DNA of 64,000 bases, taken from NCBI GenBank assembly GCA_032690845.1, contig CM064422.1, positions 4,030,001-4,094,000 of the forward strand, in the 5' to 3' direction. A program made the translations under genes and the position numbers. This document shows positions 1-12,017 of the stretch, piece after piece; the stretch's first letter is position 1; each line of letters begins with the position of its first letter. Under the pieces are notes generated by a model. It saw only the letters and a list, made by a program, of their open reading frames with translations. It did not search any database and had not been told where the DNA came from. Source of the stretch: Eleusine coracana subsp. coracana (taxonomy: Eukaryota > Streptophyta > Magnoliopsida > Poales > Poaceae).

Positions 1-178
1 TTTACACAAAAGCAGTACCTACGATAAGATCTCAAAAAAAAAAAAAACAGTTACTGCAATGTAGATAGCTTTATCAGTACTGTTTTCTTAAAGTGTCAAA
101 AGAAAATGTTACTTTGTTGTTACTTTAAATAATACATGAAAACTGCTTACACAAAGACCCAAAGGAAACTCATGGCTA

Positions 179-402
179 GTATTCCCTCCATTTCAAATTA
201 TTTTTCATTCTAGCTTTGCTCTAAGTCAGATTTTTTATATCGCTGACCATCAATTTCTAGGAATTTGCACAGTTTAACAACATAAGATCTATGTTTTAGA
301 TTCACCATCAGAAATATTTTCATAAACTGATGGTTAAAGATAGAAATGTTTAACTTAGCACAAAGCTACAACTACAAGTAAATCTGAAATGGAAAGTAAC
401 AA
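179..402. mobile_element. Stowaway-like MITE relic
   Basis: The left end reads TATTCCCTCCATTTCAAATT and the right end reads AAATCTGAAATGGAAAGTAA, which are imperfect inverted repeats of each other. The inner stretches TAGCTTTGCTCTAAGT (left) and TTAGCACAAAGCTACA (right) also pair. The CTCCCTCC-type end next to a TA dinucleotide is typical of Stowaway (Tc1/mariner) MITEs of grasses. It has no coding capacity. Ends are approximate because the terminal repeats have diverged. It lies in what should be an intron of the gene whose first exon is at 1359-1455. Confidence 0.6.
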
Positions 403-651
403 TCACGAACGTTGTTATTTCAAAAAAAAAAGTTACAGTAATTCGTGGTAAGATCTCTTGCTAAAAATAAGTAACCGCAACCTACGCTATGTTAATTAGT
501 TATGTATTGTTACAGTGGATACAAGCAAATGATACTTTTGAAAGACTGTTGTGACCAACATCACTGACAGGATTAAATCGCATGGTATGTCAATGCAGGC
601 AGTAAATGACCAACAAAACGGCACTTGATTGTGATCACCAGAGAGCCTAAC

Positions 652-737
652 ATCTCCCTAAAATAGATACAACAACAACAACAACAAAGCCTTTTTATCC
701 CAAGCAAGTTGGGGTAGGCTATCTCCCTAAAATAGAT
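652..737 (-). mobile_element. Truncated SINE 3' tail flanked by a 17-bp target-site duplication
   Basis: The 17-mer ATCTCCCTAAAATAGAT occurs at 652-668 and again, perfectly, at 721-737. The 52 bp between them (669-720) read on the minus strand as AGCCTACCCCAACTTGCTTG, then GGGATAAAAAGGC, then a (TTG)n tail. From memory this resembles the 3' end of the plant Au-type SINE family. The duplication plus the TTG-repeat tail is the mark of target-primed reverse transcription of a heavily 5'-truncated copy. The perfect duplication suggests a fairly recent insertion. Confidence 0.75.
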
Positions 738-1358
738 CCACCTCAAAAATTGCAAACTATCTAGGATACATCACTCATCAGAATACCAATGAAAACTAGG
801 ACATAAATATCTAATCATCGAAAATAACCCTAGAAAATTAGCATATAACGAAAAGCATTAACTGCATCACAATATCACATCTAACCAATCCAAAATCCAA
901 GCTGTAGCTGATTCACTACTCAAAAATCCATTTAATCCACATAAAATGGAACCGATCCAAAGTATAAATGTTAGTCACACATATGTCGGACATACCAAAG
1001 CATAGGCCATCATCCACACACATTCACTCTGCTCAAACAACTTTTGAGTCCACACAAACCACAATCGCAACCCACAAAATAATCTATAAAACCCATCGGA
1101 AATTCACTAATTTGCTTCACACCCGAGCCACCTAAAACCCGCAAAACCCACATGTCCCAGAAATGGCGCACTAGTACGGACATATGGACACGGAGCCGTA
1201 CACCGCTCTCGCTCGCGCACCGGGAGATCAATCCGCCACGCCGTTAAAGGAAAATCAAGCGAACCAAGGGTAGGGTTCCCGACACAAAATCCCTGATCAA
1301 TATGAAGCGGCGAGTAGGGAAAGTTCAGCGGAGGGTGTCGCCGGTCGCGGGGTGGTAC

Positions 1359-1455
1359 CTTTGGCGTCAGGGGGCGGTGGAGGCGCGTCGACGGAGAGGC
1401 CGCAGGGCGGGTCGGCATTGTCGCGGTCGTCCGCGTCGGCGCCGTCGCCGGCCAT
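1359..1455 (-). CDS. First coding exon of a gene continuing beyond the left edge
   Basis: An ATG at 1455-1453 opens 32 codons beginning MAGDGADADDRDNADPPCGL and ending in a proline run and DAK, then a GTACCA donor at 1358. Reading through the donor meets a stop after about 20 codons, so splicing is likely. The upstream leader (to about 1600) contains CTAGGGTTTTGCG, a common plant 5'-UTR motif. The peptide is acidic and low complexity and I do not recognise the family. I see no further convincing coding exon between 1 and 1358, so the first intron is probably longer than 1.3 kb. Confidence 0.55.
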
Positions 1456-2988
1456 GGATGCGGCGGCGGCGGTGGTCGCAAAACCCTAGCAATGGTTGGG
1501 GTTTTCGTGGGGGACGAGTTGGTGGGGAGGGGAAGCGAAGAGCGAGCGGGAAGAGGAGTGGGTTAGCGAGCGAGCTTAACGAGTGCAAGAAAGAAGACGT
1601 GGGATCGCGTACAAATGCGCTGTTTTCCCGTGAACTCACACCTTTTTACATAAAAGCCCTTATTTTAGTTTGAATTATGTTTCCGGGATAATGGATGCAA
1701 ACGGCAAACCTTTACACATAGGACTGTTGGTTTATTGTCTTGTTTCGGCAAAGCTAACCTAACATATTTCCATTTTTGAAAAAGGCTTTATGAGAAAACG
1801 ATTTCCTAAGGGATCTTGTCGCTGCCTATTGTGATACAGTGTCTAAGGACAGAGTCAAAAGAAAGCGGTGGCGTGACTAACTTATGGTGGTCTTTCGGGA
1901 AAAAGAAAATGACTGACTTTTGTCTACCAAATTCTGTTCGGCAAGGATATAATGAGAGAGATGTTGATTATACAAGAAGGCGAAAATACACATGCCATAA
2001 AAACCAGATTTTAGATTTTATTTTGGTATATAAGGAGATAAATGGATAGAGTGGTACAAGCCAAGCCATGACAGATAAGAAATTAACTACACTAGTTTTC
2101 TCGCTTGATACCTCGAGTCAGATATACTTTATAGAGTACAAGGTTATTATGTTTCGGTGTCTTGAAAACCAGGGTTATTTGAGACAGTGGTGATCCTTAA
2201 ACACTTCTTCACAAGTATGAGTTAATGTTTTTGTAATTTAGCTATGTTGCAAATGTATGAGAATCACAAAAACAAAGTGGACTGAAGAAACAGTGTTGAG
2301 TTACAGAGACCAGTAGACCCACCTTTCTTAATGCTTATTACATACGGCGACTCAAACCAATTGTGACGCAGGAACAAGTAGCCGTTGTCTTCGCGTGTGG
2401 ACTGTGGACCATCAGACTCCTGCTGGAACATCTGAATGTTGTTATCCATGACCAATTGACCATTAAGATGACGATGATGGACCCCGTCAAATTCTAAACG
2501 CACAAGAACTACACAGTCGACGCGCCATCCCTGTCACGTCGGAATTCCAGGTGGGCCCACCACGCACGGTCTCCATGCGTTCCGTAGCCTCACAACTGAC
2601 ACGACCTGCAGATGAGGCAAACACCAACCACCCGCCAAGATCGGGGCGGGGAGCGCACGCACGCTGCTCAGCAGAATGCAGAACCGAACGATAACAGAAA
2701 CAGGAGGAGGAACAGGGGAGCAAAGCAGGGGATGGTGATGATCGTCGTCTCCCCTTCCCCTGCTATTTTTCGCCCCTCGTGAGATGGCGGCGCGGTGAAA
2801 TAAGAAGCCGACACGCGCGCGTCGTGGGGCCGCGGGCGCGGGGGCTGACCGCTGCCTGCTCGGATTTCGTGACCTTCCACGCCGGCCGCGCCGTTGCGGC
2901 CGTTGTGCGGGGGGAGGCGCGGACCAGAGCGCGAGAGCGTCCTCACACGCTACTGCGATTGGTACAACAAGTCTTCTCGTGCCACGCC
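1456..2988. other. Divergent intergenic region
   Basis: This separates two divergently transcribed genes. The left part holds the 5' leader and promoter of the minus-strand gene. The right part (about 2500-2988) is GC-rich and should hold the promoter and leader of the PERK gene. Several open frames cross the GC-rich part on both strands, but none shows family motifs or splice-consistent structure. I found no transposon ends here. Confidence 0.5.
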
Positions 2989-5371
2989 ATGTCGTCAAAC
3001 TCTTCGACCACCACGGCGGCGGCTCCGTCGCCGCCAAATAGCGCTCTTCCGCCATCGGCCGCCCCGCCGCCGGCACCACCGGCGGACACGTCATCATCCC
3101 CGTCGCCGTCCACCTCCGGCGCCTCCTCGCCCCCGCCGGCGCCGGCCGGGTCCCACGGCGCTCCGCCGTCGACGTCACCCGCGGCTAAGACTCACTCTCC
3201 CACGGAGCAATCGTATAGAGGCTCGGGAGACAGCGCGGAATCCCCGTCGGCTCCCGTACGCCGCGGCGTGACCATCACGACGGTGGAGGTCGTCTTCGCC
3301 GCCGCCGGCGCGGCGGTGCTCCTCGGCATTCTCATCGCCGCCTGCGTGTGTTGCTCGAGGAGGACGGCGCCCAGGAGGAGGAGGAAGCCGCACCACCCCA
3401 TGCAGTTCTACGCAGACTCCTCCGTGTACAAAGGTAAGAAAGCATCTTGTTCACCTCGTCTTCATCAATCCTGATGCGCAACATGAGAGACAGAAGCGTG
3501 TAAGCTAAGCAGATCAAATGCCATGATGGCAACCGCAGGCAACAACAGCACCACGTATTACACGAGCGAGCCGCAACTGCAGTGGCAGAACGACACGGGC
3601 GCGCCGGCGACGCTGCTGAGCGCCTTCGGCCCACCGGGCCGCGGCTGGCCCGCGCCGCCGCAGCCCAATAACGACACGGCCTCCTCCGACGTGTTCTCCA
3701 GCCCGCCGCCTCCATCCCCGCACGAGGCAATGGGCCTCATCGGCACGGGCACCTTCACCTACGAGGAGCTGGCGGCGGCCACGGGCAACTTCGCGCAGGT
3801 GAACCTGCTGGGGCAGGGCGGGTTCGGGTACGTGCACAGGGGCGTGCTCCCCGGCGGCAGGGCGGTGGCCGTGAAGCAGCTCAAGGCCGGGAGCGGGCAG
3901 GGCGAGCGCGAGTTCCAGGCCGAGGTGGACATCATCAGCCGGGTGCACCACCGCCACCTCGTGTCGCTCGTCGGGTACTGCATCGCCGGCGCGCGCCGCG
4001 TGCTCGTGTACGAGTTCGTGCCCAACAAGACGCTCGAGTTCCACCTGCACGGTCAGTACTAGTGACCAGGAGTTCCAGCGTTGGCGGAAAACGTTTATTG
4101 CGTTGGCTCCCTGACGCCATGGATTGGTGACGTGTTGGGTTGTTACAGGGAAAGGGCAGCCGGTGATGGATTGGGCGACGAGGCTGCGCATTGCGCTCGG
4201 AGCGGCGAAAGGGCTCGCCTACCTGCACGAAGACTGTAAGCATCTGTCCCTTGCTAGTTTCAGCATATAAATAGTTCATCAATATCAAGAAAAACTCGAG
4301 TTATGTCGTGGGACGATTCCTAAACTTTGTTATGTGGTCATGAAGGTCATCCTCGGATCATCCACCGTGACATCAAGTCCGCCAACATCCTTCTCGACAA
4401 CAAGTTCGAAGCAATGGTAGATGGAACTCTTCCATGACGCCGTTGTGTGTCCTGATTATCTGGCTCCGTTTTCTGCGGCATCTGACTGCAAGAGAGCGCC
4501 TGCTTTGTTCCTTCCAGGTCGCGGATTTCGGGCTGGCCAAGCTGACGTCCGACAACAACACGCACGTCTCGACCCGCGTCATGGGGACGTTCGGGTACCT
4601 GGCGCCGGAGTACGCGTCCAGCGGGAAGCTGACGGAGAAGTCGGACGTCTTCTCCTACGGCGTGATGCTGCTCGAGCTGCTGACGGGGCGGCGGCCCATC
4701 GACACCGGCACCGCCAATTCCTTCCTCGAGGATAGCTTCGTCGACTGGGCAAGTCCTTTCACTCTGACACGCCACAGCGTTTACCAGCACAGAGTGTCTG
4801 CATTGATACGATCTGACTCTCTTCTGTCTGCGTCCGCAGGCGAGGCCGGCCCTGTCGCGCGCGCTGGCCGACGGCGACTACGACGGTGTCGCCGACCCGA
4901 GGCTGGACGGCAACTACGACCCCGTGGAGATGGCGCGCCTCGTCGCCAGCGCCGCCGCGTCCGTGCGCCACTCGGCGAAGAAGCGCCCGAAGATGAGCCA
5001 GGTACTCGCCGTCGCACACGCACAGTCATCGTGCTCTGATTACCACCGCTCCAGCTAGATAAGCTGACGCGATGGAAACAAATTGGCAATGGTTTTCTTG
5101 GCTGCAGATCGTGAGGGCACTTGAAGGGGACATGTCCCTGGAGGACCTGAACGAGGGGATGAGACCAGGGCAGAGCATGTCGTTCGGCGTGGCAGCATCG
5201 TCGTCGTATGAGACCAGAGCGCCCGGGCCGTACACATCCGACATGCAGCGGATCAGGCAGGTGCCCATGGTGATCTCAGAGTATAGCGGCACGGTAGGCG
5301 AATTCGACTGCCTCTCGCCGACCGGCAGTGAGCCATCCTTCTCGCACGCCATGAGCCCGGTGAAGAGGTAG
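2989..5371 (+). CDS. Proline-rich extensin-like receptor kinase (PERK family)
   Basis: Seven exons: 2989-3433, 3539-4051, 4149-4235, 4346-4416, 4518-4748, 4840-5001 and 5108-5371, giving 590 residues. Residues 1-90 are a Ser/Pro/Ala-rich wall-facing domain with no obvious signal peptide, as in other PERKs. A membrane span lies near 98-122, followed by a basic stop-transfer (RRTAPRRRRK). The kinase domain has the glycine loop GQGGFG (240-245), lysine 261 in AVAVKQ, HRDIKSAN (catalytic Asp 357), DFG (375-377) and APE (401-403), so it looks active. PERKs sit in the plasma membrane and are thought to sense cell-wall state. An in-frame extension upstream to 2779 is open, but ATG 2989 gives the usual PERK start. 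Intron 5 has a GC donor. The family is certain; the exact member is not. Confidence 0.93.
4749..4839 (+). other. GC-AG intron (PERK intron 5)
   Basis: The exon ends ...GTC GAC TGG and is followed directly by GCAAGT; the next exon starts after CCGCAG with GCG AGG CCG. This joins DW to ARP, matching the conserved PERK DWARPLL-type segment in phase. Every nearby GT donor would shift the frame. The donor matches the usual GC-AG consensus (GCAAGT). Confidence 0.9.
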
Positions 5372-6004
5372 CGACGGCAGCAGGAGGCTCTGAATCTCCA
5401 AGCCGTACGTTCAAGCACTGCCTGCCTGCCTGATGCCTGTGATGCTGGACCGTCGCATTTCGCTTATCGCTCCGTTGTTAATAGCGTTAACTACACGGGG
5501 TGTGAATTATTGGCCTGGTGTACATATCGACTTTAACCACACGGAGAGTGTGTAGATGAATACATACCGACACGATCTGCTTATAGCTAAACAAAACAAA
5601 ACACATAAGAACGTTCCCTATCAAAGGGGGAAAAAGGAGAGAATGACACAAATATACTACCTGCGTTATAGATCGAGCAACTCAAAGAAGCCAGAGCATA
5701 AACATACTATCGGAGTGCAAACAAAAGACAGGTATAACTGCAACTGAATTGCATCACTTTATTCAACGGATACAGCGGTAAGTAGAGTGGCCAGAGGCCA
5801 CATGAAAAAAAAAACAGCTCTTTCCTCATGCAGGACCAGATAGATTTTTATTTCATGACTTTTCCCTCCTTTCCCCTAGTTGGAGTAGTAACACATATAT
5901 AACCACAAAATTACAGCTCTGCCGAACTGACTGTAACAACTGAAAAGGAAAAAGATGTCCGCTCAGCCTTGCCAACTCTGACAACAGCATGAAAGCAACT
6001 CGCA
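5372..6004. other. Convergent 3' regions of PERK and PGI
   Basis: The PERK stop (5371, +) and the PGI stop (6005, -) face each other across this stretch, so it should hold both 3' UTRs and polyadenylation signals. It is AT-rich, with A-rich runs near 5590-5640 and 5806. I see no coding exon, repeat pair or transposon end. Confidence 0.6.
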
Positions 6005-9000
6005 TTAAACTTTCGGAAGCACGGTACTGTCATATGGTGTGGATGGCTTGACCTACAAAAGGAAATAAGAGTATTAAGTGCTTCCAAATTGTATTTGTAT
6101 ATGACAAAATAGACTTAATACTATGATCAAAATAGTAATGATACACAGGAAAACTAGCACAAGAGCATACAGCGAGATATCGTGCAAGCAAACTTGAAGT
6201 GCTGGGATTGAAGCCCTCAACGGGCTTCCCTTCCATCCGGGATCCATGCAGCTGTTTCCTCACTTGAGAAGCGAGTGACTGAAGAATCAAATTCCAGGAA
6301 ATAACACAATCAATATCAGGTGTTAAGACAGCAATGAAAAACAATACACATACGAGCTGGGGAAGAAAGTCATAAGAGCATATGGCACTTCAAAGATGGT
6401 GGTGAAAACAACTCGAATCCGGTGCCCAAATCAACTCCCCACTGATCAAATCACAGAACATCATACACATACCTTGCCCAGTTCAACTCCCCACTGATCA
6501 AATGAGTTAATTCCCCATATAAATCCCTGAACTGCAATCCGGTGCTCATAAATCGCCAAAAGCTGAAAGTATAGACATTTCCAGTACAGTTATAGAAAAT
6601 ACATAAGAGAAAGAGATGCAAAGAATATTGAAAATACATTAAAGAACCTTACAAAGGAATAAAAAAGACGTGTAAATAGAGACATGATTGCTCACCCTTA
6701 TCTCACATGGGTTAAGTATAAACTATGTACAGTGCAGGACTTTGCATAAAGGCAACAACAGTCTTTTGTCACAATGCGCCAGAAAAACACAATAAAAAAT
6801 GAGGCAACACAGCACGCGTGTGCGATCCCACTGAATATCCCATACCACAGGCTGTTTCCACTGAGTCATGCATGTATTTTACTTCTTGAATAAACCCATT
6901 CAATAATAGGTTGACAGTTTGATGCCGATCAATCACCAGCAAAGTCACCCCAGATGTATTTCATTGTATTCTTAAGGTACTTATTAATATATTAATTAGA
7001 GGAATCCATTGCAACATTAATAAAAATAGTCAGGTGATGCATTTCTCACACAGATCATAATACAAAAGCAGATTCCTGTTGAGGATTTATTGACTTGAAA
7101 TTTTGGTCGAGGTAGAACTTGTGTACTAGACATACCTGTCCAATCTCATATGCAGATAGTGTAGGAAGCAACAAACTTAGAGATGGTCGGTTGCCCTTAA
7201 AAGTCTGTTGAAGAGAGGCAAAATAATTCCCCAGTTAGAAAAGCTACATTTATATCGGCAAGCATAACACATCAATTCAAATTATAAGTTATCACCTTAT
7301 GAGGGATAAGGTTCTCCGGGACTTTCTCGCTGTGCAATTGTTCAGGAGTCTGTAAAGAAGCATTCCATTCAATAAGCAAAACAAAACAATTTATGATAAG
7401 CATGCACATCCCCAAATATGTCTAGCCATTCAGTATTTACCTTTCCATAAGCAAGTGCATCAGGCTGGGCAAAGAAATTGGACATCAGCTCATCATGGTT
7501 ACTCACAGCTTCTCCTATTTAAGTATAACCCATTGAGAAGACATTTGAGTAAACAAGAGTTAACAGAAGCATCAAACGTCATAGCAATGAAAATGATACC
7601 TTTCAAGTAAACAGGCTGCTGACTTTTTACAACGCCAATAAAATCACAAGGGATGACCCTTCCCTGAATGTTGCAGTATGGCCAAGGTCAGAAAATATAC
7701 CAATCGACAGTAAATAAAAGATCAATCCTTCAATCTCGTTCAGATTTAGAAGCAACAGCAAATTGGTCATCATTAACATTTCTCTGAGGAATTGTCTTTA
7801 ATTAGAAAATAACAACACAGATTAAAAAGACATTTTGGTTATATCATATAAATATAGCAGAAAACCCTCATGCGGACCCATGTAAATTTCCAAGGTCGAA
7901 CTTGAACCATGCAGAATTTTCAAGAATCAACACGAGGAGGATGATAAATGATAAATCAACCATATCAAAGAGAGGGCATAGTTCAATGCCATTAAGATCT
8001 AACGAACATTTAACTTCAGCAATTCAGAGTTTATGAAGCACAAATTCCCTGTGATAAGTACTGACCTATCAGCCCTATCATAGTATCAGCGGCACAGATT
8101 ACAAACTGGCACAACTTGGTACTATGAAACATTGCCGCAGGTATATAAACAATATTATTTACCTGATGAATTAATTGATAGAAGCTGTGTTGCCCATTAG
8201 TTCCAGGTTCACCAAAATCAATTTCACCAGTCTCGAAGGAGAGTTGAACACCATCAATTGAAACACCCTTTCCATTACTCTCCATGCTAAGCTTTATTAC
8301 ATAATACACATTTGTTAGGATTAAAACGATTTTTTTTCAGAATACTTGATAGAGAAAACATAGCAAAGTACCTGTTGTATATGTGGTGCAAATTTCTCAA
8401 GTGCTTGGGCATATGGCAATATTGCCTGTACCACACATTTATTAGACAAGTATAATTAATGTAGAACACTAAATATTCATAACTGAAAAAAAGAAGGCAA
8501 CAACATCAGAGTTTCTTACTCTAGCCGGATAACCAAGAAATGAAACATTCCATACACTCAGCAAACCAAGGAGTACCTGCCAAGAAATGAGAGAACCAGT
8601 TACAAGAGTGCTTGACATAACTAACCACCATAAGTAAGACACTTACAGGTAAATTCTTCTCAAACGAACATGAGTGGAAGTGGTTGTCAATGCTGGAAGC
8701 ACCCTCCAAAAATCTTCAAAAGACAAAAAGGAAATGTTGAGAGCATTGGCAATCTTCCATCACACTCTCAAAATGATATTTTCAAAGCTTACAACAATAT
8801 CATTACTATGTCAATGCAAACCATAGGTATTGGAGTTTGGATATTTTTTTATGATCTAATTTGGGATCTGTTATCCTCGTTTTTTTGTATCGTATTTTTT
8901 TCCATCATATATTTTTTTCTCCTGAGGCGACATATAAAAGATGTGTACAGGGTCTTGAGGTTGAAATTTATGGATTATCTAAACTTGACGCCCTTGAGAT

Positions 9001-12000
9001 GTTTGACACAAGATTACTAGTGATTCACACAAGAAGAAATCCCACACCACATCTTCATTCGATCCTACTTGCATCAACATGAACAACACAGCAGCTAAGT
9101 TGGCAGAAAAAAGAGATCAGCTCTTCATCTAACATCATGAATGCTACAAAAAGAGATAGTTCTTTCTGAAAGTATATTACTCAACTATATATAAGTTCTC
9201 GTATTTATATATCACAAAAGTCTAGTCATTTTTAAAAAGAAAATATTGCAAAGTTTTTTCAGTGGACATAGTCCATTGATGTGTTTCATACTTTTCAATG
9301 ACTTGTAGAAACTTATCCTTACTTCAATGTTTCTTCTAGTTTTGTTTTTAGGAGCTCATTAACATTTAACATCAATATTGCTCTCTCTTTTGTATTGTCT
9401 ATATAGCATAAACAAATAGTATGTTTTCACTTAAGGATGTAAATAACAAAACAAAAATATAAGTTCAGAAGACATACTTTTGAACAATTGGAAAACCATA
9501 CTGAAGAGATAATGGCAGAACACCTACGGCACTGCAAACTGCATAAATGAACTACTATTATGATACTACTAGTACACAAGATATGCTTGTTTTTTTTAAG
9601 AAAACGTTTCTAACCACTGTAGCGTCCGCCAACCCAGTCCCAGAATGCAAAAGCATTGTTTGGGTCGATTCCAAACTCCTTCACAAGCTTTGTACACAAA
9701 AAGGTACATATTGAAATCAATTGTGTCAGAAAATCTTCAAGAAATAATATGACATTTAAAATTTTCTATTTTTTCAGATAGATTTGACAAATGCTATAAA
9801 TATAAAATATTCAATATATCTCAAGACAGATTTAAATTTGATGAATCTTCAAATATAATATTTTTGGTAAACTTTGAGAGCAAAAACAGAAGTTCCAGAA
9901 GTACCTTAAGATTAGTACTGACAGCAATCATATGTTTTGAAACAGCCTGTGGCCTGCAATAATGAGTTTTGGTTAACTCAGTCGCAACGTAAGGAAAAAT
10001 AGCAGTGAAAGAAATCTTTCAGGTACGAATACCAACCCAAGTGAAGATACGATCCACTCCTTAAGAGTACGAGCATTCAACATGGTTTCAGCAGTTGTGA
10101 AAGTCTTTGATACAACCACCACTACACAATTGTTACATGAGACCAATAAAAACTTTCAGCAGTATTCATCAATTACCAACAAAAGATCTAAGATGAAAGT
10201 GAGGTACTAAATGGTAAAAGGCGTCGTGATTACCAAGGGTAGTTTCAGGGTCTAAATCTTTGATGCTTCGTGCAACATCAACTGGATCAACATTTGCGAG
10301 ACTACATGATAATAAAAGATTTGACATAAATTACAGGATGTGGCATACAGATTGCATTCTCGTTTATATGGTACAAAAATATAGGCACTAAATCATAAAC
10401 ACAACAACTACATTATCCAAAGGTTTCAAGTTTCAACATAACTGAAGCTTGTCCTCAAAAATAAAAATAAAAACAAATGAGTGGACTATGGAGATCTTAG
10501 TGACATCTGAAAATAATAGTCAGTTACTGGCCTATTAACACAACACAATATGCTTATGTGAAACTATAAAAAAATTTTGAGTGCAAGTGTGATCACATCA
10601 GGTGCGACAGGCGCAAACAAGATAGCCTCTCAACTTCCATCAAATCAATGGCCAATAGGATAGAAATCATTTAACCATCACATATATCCATGCTCCAAAT
10701 AGCACTTACAATCTCAATTGCCGGCCTTTCGCACACTCTGCTGCTTCTGGGTCTGAAATCAGCAACATTTTCCGGGAATGTCAGTTTAAAATTCATAGAG
10801 ATTCCTAGATAGCCTACAAATGACGAGCTGAGTTTACCAGTCTGGAGGGCGGTATGCACAAATAGAGGCCCAAGAAAACTACCACCTATTCCTACTGATA
10901 CGACATTTGTCAATGCTTTTCCCGTTGCCCCAACCTGAAGAGAAAGTAGTTCTAGTTTAGAATTTTGTAGTTTCTGCCACATTTAATGAGCAAAAAAATG
11001 TCTGAAAGTTTACCCATGATCCACTCCGAAAAGTTTCTGAGAATTGCTTGATCTTATCTTTAACACTCCAAACCTCAGGGACAACATTCACCCCATCACT
11101 GTTTATGACCGCATCTCTTGGAGCCCTTAGAGCTACATGTAGCACTGACCTGTTCTCCGTGCTATTTATCTAAGAGAACAAATCTGAGTCAGGTTTATTG
11201 TCAAGAAAAAAAAATGGGTTAAACATCTATCCCAGAAATTTAACTTAAGAACTCATCAGTTTTAAGCACATCTGTCCAAATTATGTGTCAGATCAAAATG
11301 GCATGCTCTATAAAGTAATTGAAAGCTAGCTAAAAACATAAAAAGTGACCAAACTTCCATGGCTGGTGCAGTTTAATCGGATCTTTAAACTGAACAGGCA
11401 TTTGTAATGGAACAATTGAAAACTGGTATCAGACAATCATGCGTACCTTGTCACCTTTGAACATCTTTTCGATCTTCTCCTTTAGCTTTGCAGCCTATAA
11501 CAAACCGAACATATCCCAAATGTGAAACTGCAGTGCAATCCCAGTAGGCCAGTACGATGGAAAAAAAAAAGGTGAAACAGGCATCACCTCGGCCAATTTG
11601 AGCAGCTTCTCAATGGTTTCCCCGGTCGCCTGCTGCCTCGAGTAATCCAGAAATATCCCTTCAAACTCTCTGCAGGCCGACAATCAATCAGCTCAGCAAC
11701 GCAAAAAGGAACCCACAAACTTTAAGGGCGCAACAGAATTCACAAGAGCAGAAGAAGATTCCGTACGCCGTCATTGCTTTGCAGCGGTCGGCATCGGCCA
11801 TCAGGTCCCGCAGGTGCGTCTTCTGAATCGCGCTGACGTGCGCCTGCATTCCCCACGCACCACAACACCAAAACAACAGTGAGGCTACCAGCTAATCAGC
11901 GCGCAAAACGCGCGCGCGCGCGCGGGGTAGTGCGAAAGAGGTGACCCGAAGAAGAGCACCACGAACCTGGAGGGACTTCCACTGCTCGGTGTCGCAGATT

Positions 12001-12017
12001 AGCGCCGGCGACGCCAT
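6005..12017 (-). CDS. PGI: Glucose-6-phosphate isomerase, cytosolic
   Basis: Interconverts glucose-6-phosphate and fructose-6-phosphate in glycolysis and sucrose synthesis. Twenty-three coding exons in transcription order: 12017-11967, 11843-11767, 11669-11588, 11494-11447, 11169-11014, 10934-10838, 10752-10710, 10301-10234, 10121-10037, 9953-9905, 9687-9615, 9538-9478, 8713-8647, 8576-8520, 8425-8372, 8291-8163, 7663-7600, 7514-7441, 7349-7296, 7204-7136, 6562-6473, 6278-6171 and 6052-6005. Phases are consistent throughout and give 567 residues, the length I recall for grass cytosolic PGI. Both family signatures are intact: DWVGGRYS (about 269) and [11 protein letters not shown] (506-516). 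There is no transit peptide (start [13 protein letters not shown]), so it is the cytosolic form. A non-coding first exon probably ends at 12262 with a GTGGGT donor, leaving a short 5'-UTR intron. Confidence 0.97.
6415..6562. repeat. Partial copy of PGI exon 21 in the adjacent intron
   Basis: CAACTCCCCACTGATCAAAT occurs at 6432-6451 in the intron and at 6484-6503 inside exon 21. AATCCGGTGC occurs in the same region at about 6416 (intron) and 6537 (exon), with a different spacing. The intron copy lies just downstream of the exon's donor in the gene's reading direction. Confidence 0.7.

Noticed and set aside
2779..2988. N-terminal extension of the PERK frame upstream of 2989
   Set aside because: The extension is open only because the region is GC-rich. 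It adds Arg-rich sequence unlike PERKs, and 2989 gives the expected start.
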